Shown here: piece after piece, positions 56,141 to 64,000 of the stretch
Layout: each line of letters starts with the position of its first letter
Position numbering within the stretch: position 1 is the stretch's first letter
Source of the DNA: Sulfuricella sp.
GTDB lineage: Bacteria > Pseudomonadota > Gammaproteobacteria > Burkholderiales > Sulfuricellaceae
Assembly: GCA_028714315.1 (NCBI GenBank)
Contig: JAQTMN010000005.1
Span: forward strand, 1-64,000
Direction of reading: 5' to 3'
DNA: 64,000 nucleotides
Notes under the pieces: model-generated
What the model was told of the DNA's origin: nothing
Database searches by the model: none
Seen by the model: only the letters and a program-made list of their open reading frames with translations
Program-made: the position numbers and the translations under genes

Positions 56141-57433
56141 TCAGACGGGGTTGCTGATCACGAACCGGTGCTTGCCGGAAACCGTGCGCTTGATCTCGTC
56201 CACGTACACCACTTCCAGCACCATCCCGGCATCGACCTCGCGGCGGATTCTTTCGCCGAGCGCGCCCAGCGTTTCGGCGGGCAATCCGCCCGGCGCGACC
56301 AGGTTCAAGGTGATCTTGTCCGCTTCGCGCTGGACGAACTGGTATTGGCCGATGCCTTCCAGCCCATCCAGCAGATGAATGAAATACGAAGGATAAAAGC
56401 GTTTGCCGCTGCGGGTGCGAATCAAGTCGTTGCTGCGGCAAAGGCCGATTTCCATCAGCGGGAACGGCGAGCCGCAGGCGCAGTCGCCCTCCTTCAGCCG
56501 GCCCGAATCGCCGATGTCGTAGCGGATGAAAGGCATGGCGCGGTTGGTCAGCGAGGTGACGATCAGCCGGCGTTCATGCTCGATGTCGAGCGACTCCAGG
56601 TAAACCATGTCGGTAAAGACATGCAGATTGCCGTGCCGGCATTCGCAGGCGATGTTTGGAATCTCCCGGCTGCCGTATTGGTTGAACACCTTGCAGCCGA
56701 ACGCCCGCTCCATCAACTCCCGCTGCCAGCCGTAAAGCACTTCGGCGGTGGAGAACACGCCGCGCAGCGTAGCGGGCATCGGTATTTTGTGGTCGATGAC
56801 GTAGCGGGCAAGCTCGGCCAGGATCGAGGCATAGCCCTGCAGCAGGACGGGCCGGTACGAACGGATGGTGGCGGCCCAGGCGCGCAGCTCGGCTTCGGTG
56901 TATTCATACGCGCCGATGGTCCGCTCGGCGGCGATGTAGGCGTTCACTCTCTGGCCGAAACCGGGGCCGCTTTTGATGTCCTGCCGGGCGCCCCAGAAAT
57001 TCAGGATCTTCTCGCCGGGCTTCCAGCCGGCCCACATGTAGCTTCGCGCCATGCCCGCGCGCATCAGCTCGCCCTTGAAGGCGTCGTAGTAGAAAGACAC
57101 CGGCTTGCCGGTCGATCCGCCGGTGTTGCCGATCTTCAAGGCGCTCCAGTCGAAGTCCGCGGCCACCAGCCGGTCGCGGTGCCGGATCACCTCGTCCTTG
57201 TGCAGGATGGGCAAGCTGCCCATCGCCAAGCCCTGCGCGGCAACCTCGGCATATTTTTCCCGATAGTACGGCGCGCGGTCGTAGGCATGGCGAATGATCT
57301 CGGACAAGTCGTGTTCCCGCTTGGCGAGCAGCTGCTCCCTGGTCATGGCCTGGTTGCGCAGCAGCCCGTCGAGCAGGGCGTATCTTTCGGGATGCCGGTT
57401 GCGATGCAGCCAGTTTTTCAGGCGGTAGATCAT
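56141..57433 (-). CDS. PaaK/CapK-like adenylate-forming enzyme
   Basis: IGNTGGSTGKPVSFYYD; FNQYGSREIPNIACEC. Confidence 0.87.
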   Translation of the reverse strand: MIYRLKNWLHRNRHPERYALLDGLLRNQAMTREQLLAKREHDLSEIIRHAYDRAPYYREKYAEVAAQGLAMGSLPILHKDEVIRHRDRLVAADFDWSALKIGNTGGSTGKPVSFYYDAFKGELMRAGMARSYMWAGWKPGEKILNFWGARQDIKSGPGFGQRVNAYIAAERTIGAYEYTEAELRAWAATIRSYRPVLLQGYASILAELARYVIDHKIPMPATLRGVFSTAEVLYGWQRELMERAFGCKVFNQYGSREIPNIACECRHGNLHVFTDMVYLESLDIEHERRLIVTSLTNRAMPFIRYDIGDSGRLKEGDCACGSPFPLMEIGLCRSNDLIRTRSGKRFYPSYFIHLLDGLEGIGQYQFVQREADKITLNLVAPGGLPAETLGALGERIRREVDAGMVLEVVYVDEIKRTVSGKHRFVISNPV

Positions 57434-59211
57434 GCACGCTCCGCCAGCCTGGCCAGCACTTCACCCCACGCGGCCTCGTCCTCGGCGTGGCCGGTGATCG
57501 CGGCGGCGATCTCGGCATGGCGCTGGGCCTTGCCGGCGGCGATGTTGGCGTAGGCGCGGTCGCCGAAATTGTGCGCGATGTTGTCGATGAACTGATTGCA
57601 ATTGCCGACCGCGTCGGCGTACGCCGCCGACCGATTCCACCACCGGTCCGGGTCGTGCGCGATGGCGCGCAGGGCGTTCAATTTTTCCTGGATCAGCTGG
57701 CGCTTCTCGCCGTATTGCAACTCGATGGCCGCATGCGTCGCCGCCAGCGCATCGGCGACCGTCCCGGCAGACAGTTCGACTTCCGGATAGCCCATGGCAG
57801 TCAGTTTTTCCATGGTGAACAGCATCACGTCGCCGTAAAACTGGCGCTCGAACTCCCCGGCCAGATCGACGAGGGCGGCGTCGGCGGCGATGCCGGGACG
57901 GAATTCCGCCTGGCCGGTGGCGCGCACGGTGCGCTTGTGCAGCATGGGGAGATTGGCGGAGACGAAGCGGTCGCCCAATGCGGACTTGATCAGCCGCCCC
58001 AGCACCGGCCCCGCCATCCTGAGCTTGAGCGGGGCGAAGGGGATGAAGTACTTCAGCCCCTCCGGCTTGAAGATGTAGTTTCCGGTGTAGATGGTTCGGG
58101 CCGGACGGATGCCGGCGATCAGGTCTTCGTGGCGATAATAGGTTTTGCGGGTGGGATGCTCGCCATAGAAAAATCGGCTCAGCTTGCGCGAAAAATGGCT
58201 GAAACAGGCTGCATTGTCGTGCTCGCCGCTGAGGGTGCAGCGATACCGGTAGGGCGCCTGCGCCGACGCGAAGCCGAACAACGCGGCCATGTCGTGGTAG
58301 GACGCATCGTTCCCGTCGGGCTCGCTCGCGCCGTGGAATTCGCATGGCCCGGACGGGCTCTGCACGGCGATTTGATCCAGGAAACCGATGACGTCTTCAA
58401 GGAAATTGCCGGCCATCACGGCGGGCGACACGGGCGGATCGCCCACCACCTTGCCGGTGAGGATGGCGGCCCCGGTTTCGGAAAAAATCCGGTCCAGGTC
58501 GTACAGGTAGTTGATCGCGTAGATATTCCTATCGCCCGCCGGAGTGCCGACCTTCACCCGGAATTCCTGGTCGCTGTCGATGAAGTAGAACAGGATTTTT
58601 TCCGCCCCGCGCCCGATTTCGTTCAGCTTCAGGTAGGCGATGTTGCGCATCAGCGACGGGCCTTTGTGGTAGAAGGCTTTGCGGTCGGCGCTGCCGAGTA
58701 TTCTGGCCAGGGACTTCTGCTCGTCCGCGCTCAGCGCACCGATCTGCGCCAGCTGTTCGTCCAGGCCGAAATAAAGGGTTTCGATGCCCTGCCCGCTGAA
58801 ATAGCTTGCGATTTCCTTGTTGCGGGCGATGTGGCCGCCGTCTTTGCTGTCGTCGGCAATGACGACGGAAACCTTGCCGTAGCGGCCGTCGGCAAACCCG
58901 CCGTAGCCGAACGCGCGGCACAGGTGCAGCAGGCTGTCGAGGCAGCTCTGCAAATGCTGCGGCCGGTCCGCCACCGGAATGACGATGACGAACTTGTGGC
59001 GGTCGTCGTTTCCTTGTTCGGCGATGAGCTGTTCGAGTTGGCGGAATGCGGCCTGATAGGACTCGATCCGGTCGGACAAGACAGAAAACTCGCGCAGCGA
59101 GCCTTCGTCCCCCTCTCCCGCTTGCGGGAGAGGGCCGGGGAGAGGGAACTCATGCCACAGCGCCTGCTCGATGGCCGAAATACGGGCCTTGCACGCCTCG
59201 ATTGCCGTCAT
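57430..59211 (-). CDS. Glycosyltransferase-like protein with repeat-encoded insert near the N-terminus
   Basis: KFVIVIPVADRPQHLQSCLDSLLHL, ADDSKDGG; residues HEFPLPGPLPQAGEGDEGSLREFS match the AGEG element translation. Confidence 0.68.
   Translation of the reverse strand: MTAIEACKARISAIEQALWHEFPLPGPLPQAGEGDEGSLREFSVLSDRIESYQAAFRQLEQLIAEQGNDDRHKFVIVIPVADRPQHLQSCLDSLLHLCRAFGYGGFADGRYGKVSVVIADDSKDGGHIARNKEIASYFSGQGIETLYFGLDEQLAQIGALSADEQKSLARILGSADRKAFYHKGPSLMRNIAYLKLNEIGRGAEKILFYFIDSDQEFRVKVGTPAGDRNIYAINYLYDLDRIFSETGAAILTGKVVGDPPVSPAVMAGNFLEDVIGFLDQIAVQSPSGPCEFHGASEPDGNDASYHDMAALFGFASAQAPYRYRCTLSGEHDNAACFSHFSRKLSRFFYGEHPTRKTYYRHEDLIAGIRPARTIYTGNYIFKPEGLKYFIPFAPLKLRMAGPVLGRLIKSALGDRFVSANLPMLHKRTVRATGQAEFRPGIAADAALVDLAGEFERQFYGDVMLFTMEKLTAMGYPEVELSAGTVADALAATHAAIELQYGEKRQLIQEKLNALRAIAHDPDRWWNRSAAYADAVGNCNQFIDNIAHNFGDRAYANIAAGKAQRHAEIAAAITGHAEDEAAWGEVLARLAERA
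59085..59151 (-). repeat. AGEG-family palindromic element, copy 4, inside a CDS
   Basis: CCCTCTCCCGCAAGCGGGAGAGGGGGACGAAGGCTCGCTGCGCGAGTTTT on minus strand. Confidence 0.88.
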
Positions 59212-59220
59212 CGCCCCGCA

Positions 59221-60864
59221 CTACCTCGTCGAGACATAATCCGGAAAGGCATCTTTATCGATCATGATTTCGATCAGATTGATGGCGCCGGTCAGATCGG
59301 CCTGGGCGAACAGGTCGTCGATGTCGGCTTCGGCCTCGATTTTCCGGTGGTTGATGCCGAACGACAGGGCCAGGTAGCGATAGTCAGGATTGACGAAATC
59401 GCAGCCGATATAGCGTTCGCCGTAGAGCTGGAACTGGTTCTTGCGGATCAGGCCCATGGTCGAGTTGTTGAACACCACGATGTTGAGTGGGATGGCGTAA
59501 TTCACCGCCGTCATGATTTCCATGCAGCACATCTGGAAACCGCCGTCGCCCAGAATGGCAAAAGTCGGCTTGGCCTCGGAAAACCGGGCGCCGATCGCGG
59601 CGGGAATGGCGTGGCCGAGCGAGGAAATGCCGGAATTCGGGAAGTAGCGGTTGCCGCTCGACACGTGGAAAAAGTTCTGCGCGAACACGATGTTGTCGTC
59701 GAAGATCATCGTTTCGGCCGGGAACTTTTCGGCCAGGCCGGCGTAGAACTTCTCCACCAGGGCGAAGCGGGACGGCCCCTTGGCGAGCCCGCCCATGTGG
59801 CTCTGGAACTGGTGCAGGCACTTTCTCTCCGCCCCGCTTTCCTCGATCCGTGCCAGCACCTGGGTCAGCACGTCCTTGATGTCGCCGTGGATCGCGACAT
59901 CCGCCCGGAACACCTTTTCCAGCTGTTCCGGGTCGTTGTCGATCTGGGCGATTTTCTTGTTTTCCAGCAGCTTCTCGTCCCACAAATAGCTGGTGCGCTC
60001 GTTGAAGCCGGCGCCCAGGAACAGGACCAGATCGGCATGCTCGATCATGTACTTGTAGGCCGCGCCGTTCGAGGTGACGCCCAGGCTGCCGAGGGACAAT
60101 TCGGACCCGTCGCCGATCACTCCCTTGGCCTTGAGGCTGGTGGTCACCGGGATCGCCAGCGCTTCGCTCAACTGCGCCACGGCTTCCTGCGCGCCGGATT
60201 TGATGCAGCCGTAGCCCGCCACCATCACCGGGTGTTTCGCCGCCACGATCAGCTCCGCCAGCGCATCCACCGGCAGCGGGCGCGGCTGCGGCGCATGGGC
60301 GCTGCGGCGGGTGTTGACCTGCTCCAGCAGGTCTTCCTCGACCAGCTCTTTCTGGACGTTGTAGGGGAAGCTGAGCAGCACCGGGCCGGCATTGGCGGAC
60401 AGCAGGATTTTCGACGCCTGGTTCAGCACGTGGGCCAGGTAGTCGGTCCGTTCGACGATCTTGTTGTAGCGGGTGATGCCTTTGAACAGCGCAGCCTGAT
60501 CGATGCTGCCGCCCTCGCCGGAGCTCTCCTGCAGGCCGCCCTTGCCGAAGATGTAGGTCGAGGTTTCGCCGGTGATCACCAGGATCGGCTGCTTGTCGGC
60601 GTAGGCATTGGCGATGCCGGTCACCAGGTTGGTCGCGCCCGGTCCGGCGGTGGCGATGCAGGCGGCAATCCGGCCCGAAGCCCGCGCATAGCCGCCGGCC
60701 ATGAACGCCGCCCCTTGCTCGTGCTTGACCAGGACGCTTTTAATGCCGGAGTCGTACAGGCTGTCATAGACCGGCAGGATATGGGCGCCGGGCATGCCGA
60801 AAACGATTTCGATGCCGAGGCGTTCCAGATACCTTACCAGTAATTCGCTGACCGCTATTTTCAT
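59221..60864 (-). CDS. Acetolactate synthase-like ThDP-dependent enzyme
   Basis: GIEIVFGMPGAHILPVYDSLYDSGIKSVLVKHEQGAAFMAGGYARASG; ILGDGGFQMCCMEIMTAVNYAIPLNIVVFNN. Confidence 0.9.
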   Translation of the reverse strand: MKIAVSELLVRYLERLGIEIVFGMPGAHILPVYDSLYDSGIKSVLVKHEQGAAFMAGGYARASGRIAACIATAGPGATNLVTGIANAYADKQPILVITGETSTYIFGKGGLQESSGEGGSIDQAALFKGITRYNKIVERTDYLAHVLNQASKILLSANAGPVLLSFPYNVQKELVEEDLLEQVNTRRSAHAPQPRPLPVDALAELIVAAKHPVMVAGYGCIKSGAQEAVAQLSEALAIPVTTSLKAKGVIGDGSELSLGSLGVTSNGAAYKYMIEHADLVLFLGAGFNERTSYLWDEKLLENKKIAQIDNDPEQLEKVFRADVAIHGDIKDVLTQVLARIEESGAERKCLHQFQSHMGGLAKGPSRFALVEKFYAGLAEKFPAETMIFDDNIVFAQNFFHVSSGNRYFPNSGISSLGHAIPAAIGARFSEAKPTFAILGDGGFQMCCMEIMTAVNYAIPLNIVVFNNSTMGLIRKNQFQLYGERYIGCDFVNPDYRYLALSFGINHRKIEAEADIDDLFAQADLTGAINLIEIMIDKDAFPDYVSTR

Positions 60865-60877
60865 CAGTATTCACTTC

Positions 60878-60946
60878 GTAGGATGCGGTGAGGCACGAAC
60901 CGCATCGTTCGCGATTGATGCGGTTCGTTACCTCACCGCATCCTAC
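60878..60946. repeat. REP-like inverted element GTAGGATGCGGTGAGG ... CCTCACCGCATCCTAC
   Basis: 16-bp outer arms plus inner CGAACCGCATC / GATGCGGTTCG. Confidence 0.88.
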
Positions 60947-61004
60947 GCACTCCTCACGGGACATGAATTCTAACCGAACGGTAGCTCCTCCGGTCGGTTT
61001 TCTC

Positions 61005-61080
61005 CCTTCTCCCGCATACGACTCCACACGGGCTTCAGCCCGTAGTGAATCGGAGTCCTTTAGGGCAGGCGGGAGAAGGG
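61005..61080. repeat. Nested hairpins: GACTCC...CGGGCTTCAGCCCG...GGAGTC inside CCCTTCTCCCGC / GCGGGAGAAGGG
   Basis: Outer 12-bp perfect arms; inner arms complementary. Confidence 0.75.
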
Positions 61081-61141
61081 CCGGGGATGAGGGTGTTTGC
61101 ATCCCAGTAAGCGTTGCCCAAGCGCAAAGTCCCTCACCCCA

Positions 61142-61206
61142 GCCCCTCTCCCGCCCGCGGGAGAGGGGTTCTTAACGCCGCATATTCGCGAATGCCTGAG
61201 TAGCCA
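61142..61206. repeat. Partial copy of the 38751-38833 element
   Basis: CTCTCCCGCCCGCGGGAG...ACGCCGCATATTCGCGAATGCCTGAGTAGCCAC. Confidence 0.7.
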
Positions 61207-61246
61207 CACCGAACCAGACTCTCCCGAATAACCGTTTCTTGGCGGC

Positions 61247-62641
61247 TCAAACCGTGCCGTGATGGGGAAAGCGCACGGCGATCAGCGTGCCGTGGCCGTT
61301 CGCGCCGGTGGAGAGGCCGATCTCGGCGCCATGCAGGTTGACCACCTCGCGCACGATGGCGAGCCCCAGCCCGCTGCCGGGCTGGCCGCTGCCGAGGATG
61401 CGGTAGAAGCGCTCGAACACCAGCTCGCGGTGCTCTTCGGAAATCCCCGTGCCGTTGTCCTCGACATGCAACACCGCGCCGCCCTCTTCGTAGCCGGTGC
61501 GCAACGTCACCGTGCCGCCGGACGGGGTGTAGCGGATGGCGTTGTCGAGCAGGTTGCCGATCATCTCCTGCAATCCGAGGGGATTGCCGCGCACCGGCAC
61601 GACCTGGCTCGACCCTTCGAAGCCGAGGTCGATGTTTTTCCGCAGCGCCTCCGGCACCCACAGCATGGTGGCTTCCTGCGCCAGCCGGTTCAGGTCGAGC
61701 ATCTCGAAAGAGCTGTAGGCCTGCCCGCCCGGCTCGTTGCGCGCCAGCGAGAGCAATTGGTTCACCAGATGGCTGCAACGCTCCGCGCTGGTCAAAATCT
61801 GTTGCAGCGCATGGTGCACCCGTGCCGGGTCGTCCTCGCGCAGGGCGAGCTCGGCCTGCGTTTTCAGTCCGGCGAACGGGGTGCGCAGCTGGTGGGCTGC
61901 ATCGGCGATGAAGCGCTTCTGCGCTTCCATCACCCGCTTCAACCGCTGCAGCAGGTCGTTGACCGCATCGATCAGGGGCCGCACCTCCACCGGTGCCTTG
62001 TGCTCGTCGAGCAGGCTCACGTCGTCGCGCGAGCGCTGCGCCACCTCCTGGCGCAGGTGTTCGAGCGGCATCAGGCCGCGCCCCAGCGCGTACCAGACGG
62101 CAACGCCCGCCAGGATGATCAGCAGCAGCTGCGGGATCACGATATTGCCGAGGATGCCGCGCGTCAGCGCCTGGCGCTTGCCCACGGTCTCCGCCATCTG
62201 GAGCAGGACGAAGCCGTTGGGGTCGGCCGGCGCGTGAAAGTAGCGCAGGCTGACCATACGGATTTTCTCGCCCTTGAGCTCGCCGTCGCTGAACACCGGT
62301 TCGTTCTTGCTGACCAGGAAGGCCGGCGGGCGGGGCAGCCTGACGTTGCCGGCGATGACGCGGCCGCCGGAGGTGGACACGGTGTAGAAGGTTTTGTCGC
62401 CCGTTTCGGCCACCGGAAGTTTGCCCACCGCCCGGATGTTTTCGACGCCCGCCTGGCTGCCCAGCTTCAACTCCCCCGCCAACGCCCGCGCCCGCTCGAT
62501 CAGAGCGAGGTCGTACGGCTGGTTGGCGTAGTTCAGCGTCGCCATGTACCCCGCCGCCGTGCTGAATATCCACAGCACGAACAGCGGCGTGAACAGCCAG
62601 TTCATGAGGTGGTTGCGCAGCGAGAGGATGTCTTCGTTCAT
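61247..62641 (-). CDS. Sensor histidine kinase (TctE/QseC-like)
   Basis: KRFIADAAHQLRTPFAGLKTQAELAL; GSGLGLAIVREVVNLHG. Confidence 0.94.
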   Translation of the reverse strand: MNEDILSLRNHLMNWLFTPLFVLWIFSTAAGYMATLNYANQPYDLALIERARALAGELKLGSQAGVENIRAVGKLPVAETGDKTFYTVSTSGGRVIAGNVRLPRPPAFLVSKNEPVFSDGELKGEKIRMVSLRYFHAPADPNGFVLLQMAETVGKRQALTRGILGNIVIPQLLLIILAGVAVWYALGRGLMPLEHLRQEVAQRSRDDVSLLDEHKAPVEVRPLIDAVNDLLQRLKRVMEAQKRFIADAAHQLRTPFAGLKTQAELALREDDPARVHHALQQILTSAERCSHLVNQLLSLARNEPGGQAYSSFEMLDLNRLAQEATMLWVPEALRKNIDLGFEGSSQVVPVRGNPLGLQEMIGNLLDNAIRYTPSGGTVTLRTGYEEGGAVLHVEDNGTGISEEHRELVFERFYRILGSGQPGSGLGLAIVREVVNLHGAEIGLSTGANGHGTLIAVRFPHHGTV

Positions 62642-62654
62642 GGAAACCTAAACC

Positions 62655-62718
62655 GTAGGGGCACCCCTGGTGGGTGCCCTGTTTTCGGCGGATGGGCACC
62701 CACCAGGGGTGCCCCTAC
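62655..62718. repeat. REPIN-like doublet, perfect 25-bp inverted arms GTAGGGGCACCCCTGGTGGGTGCCC
   Basis: Arms 62655-62679 and 62694-62718; each arm is itself a hairpin. Confidence 0.92.
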
Positions 62719-62728
62719 ATCCGACCGG

Positions 62729-63394
62729 TTAAATCTTGTCCAACAAATAACCCAGCCCGCGGATCGTGCGGATGGTCACCCCGGCCGCCTCGATCTTCTT
62801 GCGCAGGCGGTGGACGTAGACTTCGATGGCATTGCTGCTGGCTTCCTCGTCGTGGCCGTAGAGATGTTCGATCAGGTGCTCCTTGCTCACCACCTTGCCC
62901 ACCTTGGCCAACAGGGTTTCCAGCACGCCCAGTTCGCGCTGGGACAGTTCCACCGCTTCGCCATGGATGGTGACCCGCCGGCCGACGCTGTCGAACGCCA
63001 GCGCGCCGTACACCATCAGCGGGCTGGCGCCGCACTGGCCGCGCCGCAGCAGGGCGCGCACGCGGGCTTCGAGTTCGGGCAGGTTGAACGGCTTGGTCAG
63101 GTAATCGTCGGCGCCCAGGTCGAGGCCCTTGACGCGGTCTTCCACGCCCTCGCGCGCGGTCAGGATGATCACCGGCACGTGCTGGTTGTGGGTGCGTAGT
63201 TTTTTCAGGACGGAGAAGCCGTCGAGCTTGGGCAGGCCGAGATCGAGGATCACCAGGTCGTATTGCTCGACCAGCAATATCTGCACCGCCTCCTTGCCGT
63301 TGCCGGCGCAATCCACCGCATAGCCGGATTGCTTCATGGAGCGGCACAGGCCATCGAGCAGGACTTCATCATCTTCGACGATCAGGATGCGCAT
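62729..63394 (-). CDS. OmpR-family response regulator
   Basis: MRILIVEDDEVLLDGLCRSMKQSGYAVD; DLVILDLGLPKLDG. Confidence 0.95.
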   Translation of the reverse strand: MRILIVEDDEVLLDGLCRSMKQSGYAVDCAGNGKEAVQILLVEQYDLVILDLGLPKLDGFSVLKKLRTHNQHVPVIILTAREGVEDRVKGLDLGADDYLTKPFNLPELEARVRALLRRGQCGASPLMVYGALAFDSVGRRVTIHGEAVELSQRELGVLETLLAKVGKVVSKEHLIEHLYGHDEEASSNAIEVYVHRLRKKIEAAGVTIRTIRGLGYLLDKI

Positions 63395-63522
63395 GGGGAT
63401 CCTTGAAAGAGCGGATAGCCCGTAAGGTTTGTGTAAGCATGCAGGTATAGCATAAAAACATGGCCTATTTGAATGGGCTATGGAGCAAGCCACGGACATC
63501 AATTTAAGTTGGAGGAGTTGAA

Positions 63523-63843
63523 ATGTCAAAACCAAGCATGAACTGGGCGGCGATCGATGCCGACCCCCGGTTCCAGGCACTGCACAAAAAGAAAACGACG
63601 TTCCTGTGGGGGCTGATGATTTTCTCGACGGTCTATTATTTCCTGCTGCCGATCGGCGCGGCCTATTACCAGGATCTGTTCAAGATCAAGGTATGGGGCG
63701 TGGTCAACGTCGGCATCCTGTTCGCGCTGTCGGAATTCATCGTCGCCTGGACTATCGCCTTTGTCTACTCGAAGAAGGCCAACGCCGAATTCGACGCCAT
63801 GGCGCAGGAAATCATCAACGACGCGCACAAGATGGGAGCCTGA
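63523..63843 (+). CDS. yjcH: DUF485 family membrane protein
   Basis: FQALHKKKTTFLWGLMIFSTVYYFLLPIGAAY; followed by actP. Confidence 0.92.
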   Translation: MSKPSMNWAAIDADPRFQALHKKKTTFLWGLMIFSTVYYFLLPIGAAYYQDLFKIKVWGVVNVGILFALSEFIVAWTIAFVYSKKANAEFDAMAQEIINDAHKMGA

Positions 63844-63845
63844 AC

Positions 63846-64000
63846 ATGACAAAAACCATTAACAAGCTCGGATTCACCGCGGCGGCGCTGTTCGCCAGCG
63901 GCTCCGCCTTTGCCGCCGGCGCGGTCGCCGACGAATTCAAGTGGATGACCTTCGCCGTGTTCGGCGTGATCATCGCCATCACCATGGCGATCACCTTCTG
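63846..64000 (+). CDS. actP: Cation/acetate symporter ActP, N-terminus (cut by window end)
   Basis: MTKTINKLGFTAAALFASGSAFAAGAVADEFKWMTFAVFGVIIAITMAITF. Confidence 0.85.
   Translation, partial: MTKTINKLGFTAAALFASGSAFAAGAVADEFKWMTFAVFGVIIAITMAITF

Noticed and set aside
57487-60843. 1118-aa plus-strand ORF
   Set aside because: Antisense shadow of well-supported minus-strand genes (ThDP enzyme, GT-like); low-complexity His/Gln/Arg-rich translation with no recognisable motifs.
61259-63199. 646-aa plus-strand ORF
   Set aside because: Antisense to the histidine kinase/response regulator pair.

Overview
64 kb of a GC-rich proteobacterial chromosome, most likely betaproteobacterial (judged from protein content and synteny only). 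The backbone is ordinary housekeeping: tatD/CDF/tcdA; ubiX; a rapZ-hprK-ptsN-hpf-rpoN-lptB-lptA-lptC-kdsC-kdsD block; a Kef-type antiporter; spoT-rpoZ-gmk-yicC; a Ser/Thr kinase-PP2C pair; rph-rdgB-hemW; rlmJ; a YeiH-type exporter; mtnA; folE; trmB; thiG/thiS; tRNA-Gly(CCC); a two-component system; yjcH-actP. Accessory content includes four toxin-antitoxin loci (BrnTA with a frameshifted toxin, VapBC, RHH-PemK, HipBA beside the tRNA with a degenerate DUF3800 ORF), a TetR locus with matching palindromic operators in front of two units, a lysR gene bracketed by ~130 bp inverted copies of one intergenic element, a low-GC orphan membrane gene, and two convergent operons (ATP-grasp, SerC-like aminotransferase, PaaK-like ligase, glycosyltransferase-like protein, ThDP enzyme) that look like an uncharacterised small-molecule pathway. 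The strongest unexplained signal is intergenic: about 14 loci carry foldback elements whose arms are degenerate tandem repeats of fixed period (exactly 7 nt in one class, 8-9 nt in another), with sequence differing from locus to locus. A second layer of GTAG-footed REP/REPIN-like hairpins and a third ~65 bp palindromic element sitting at gene 5' ends (in one case inside a CDS) are superimposed. No CRISPR, rRNA operon, intact prophage or IS transposase was seen. All family assignments come from reading the translated proteins, not from database searches.
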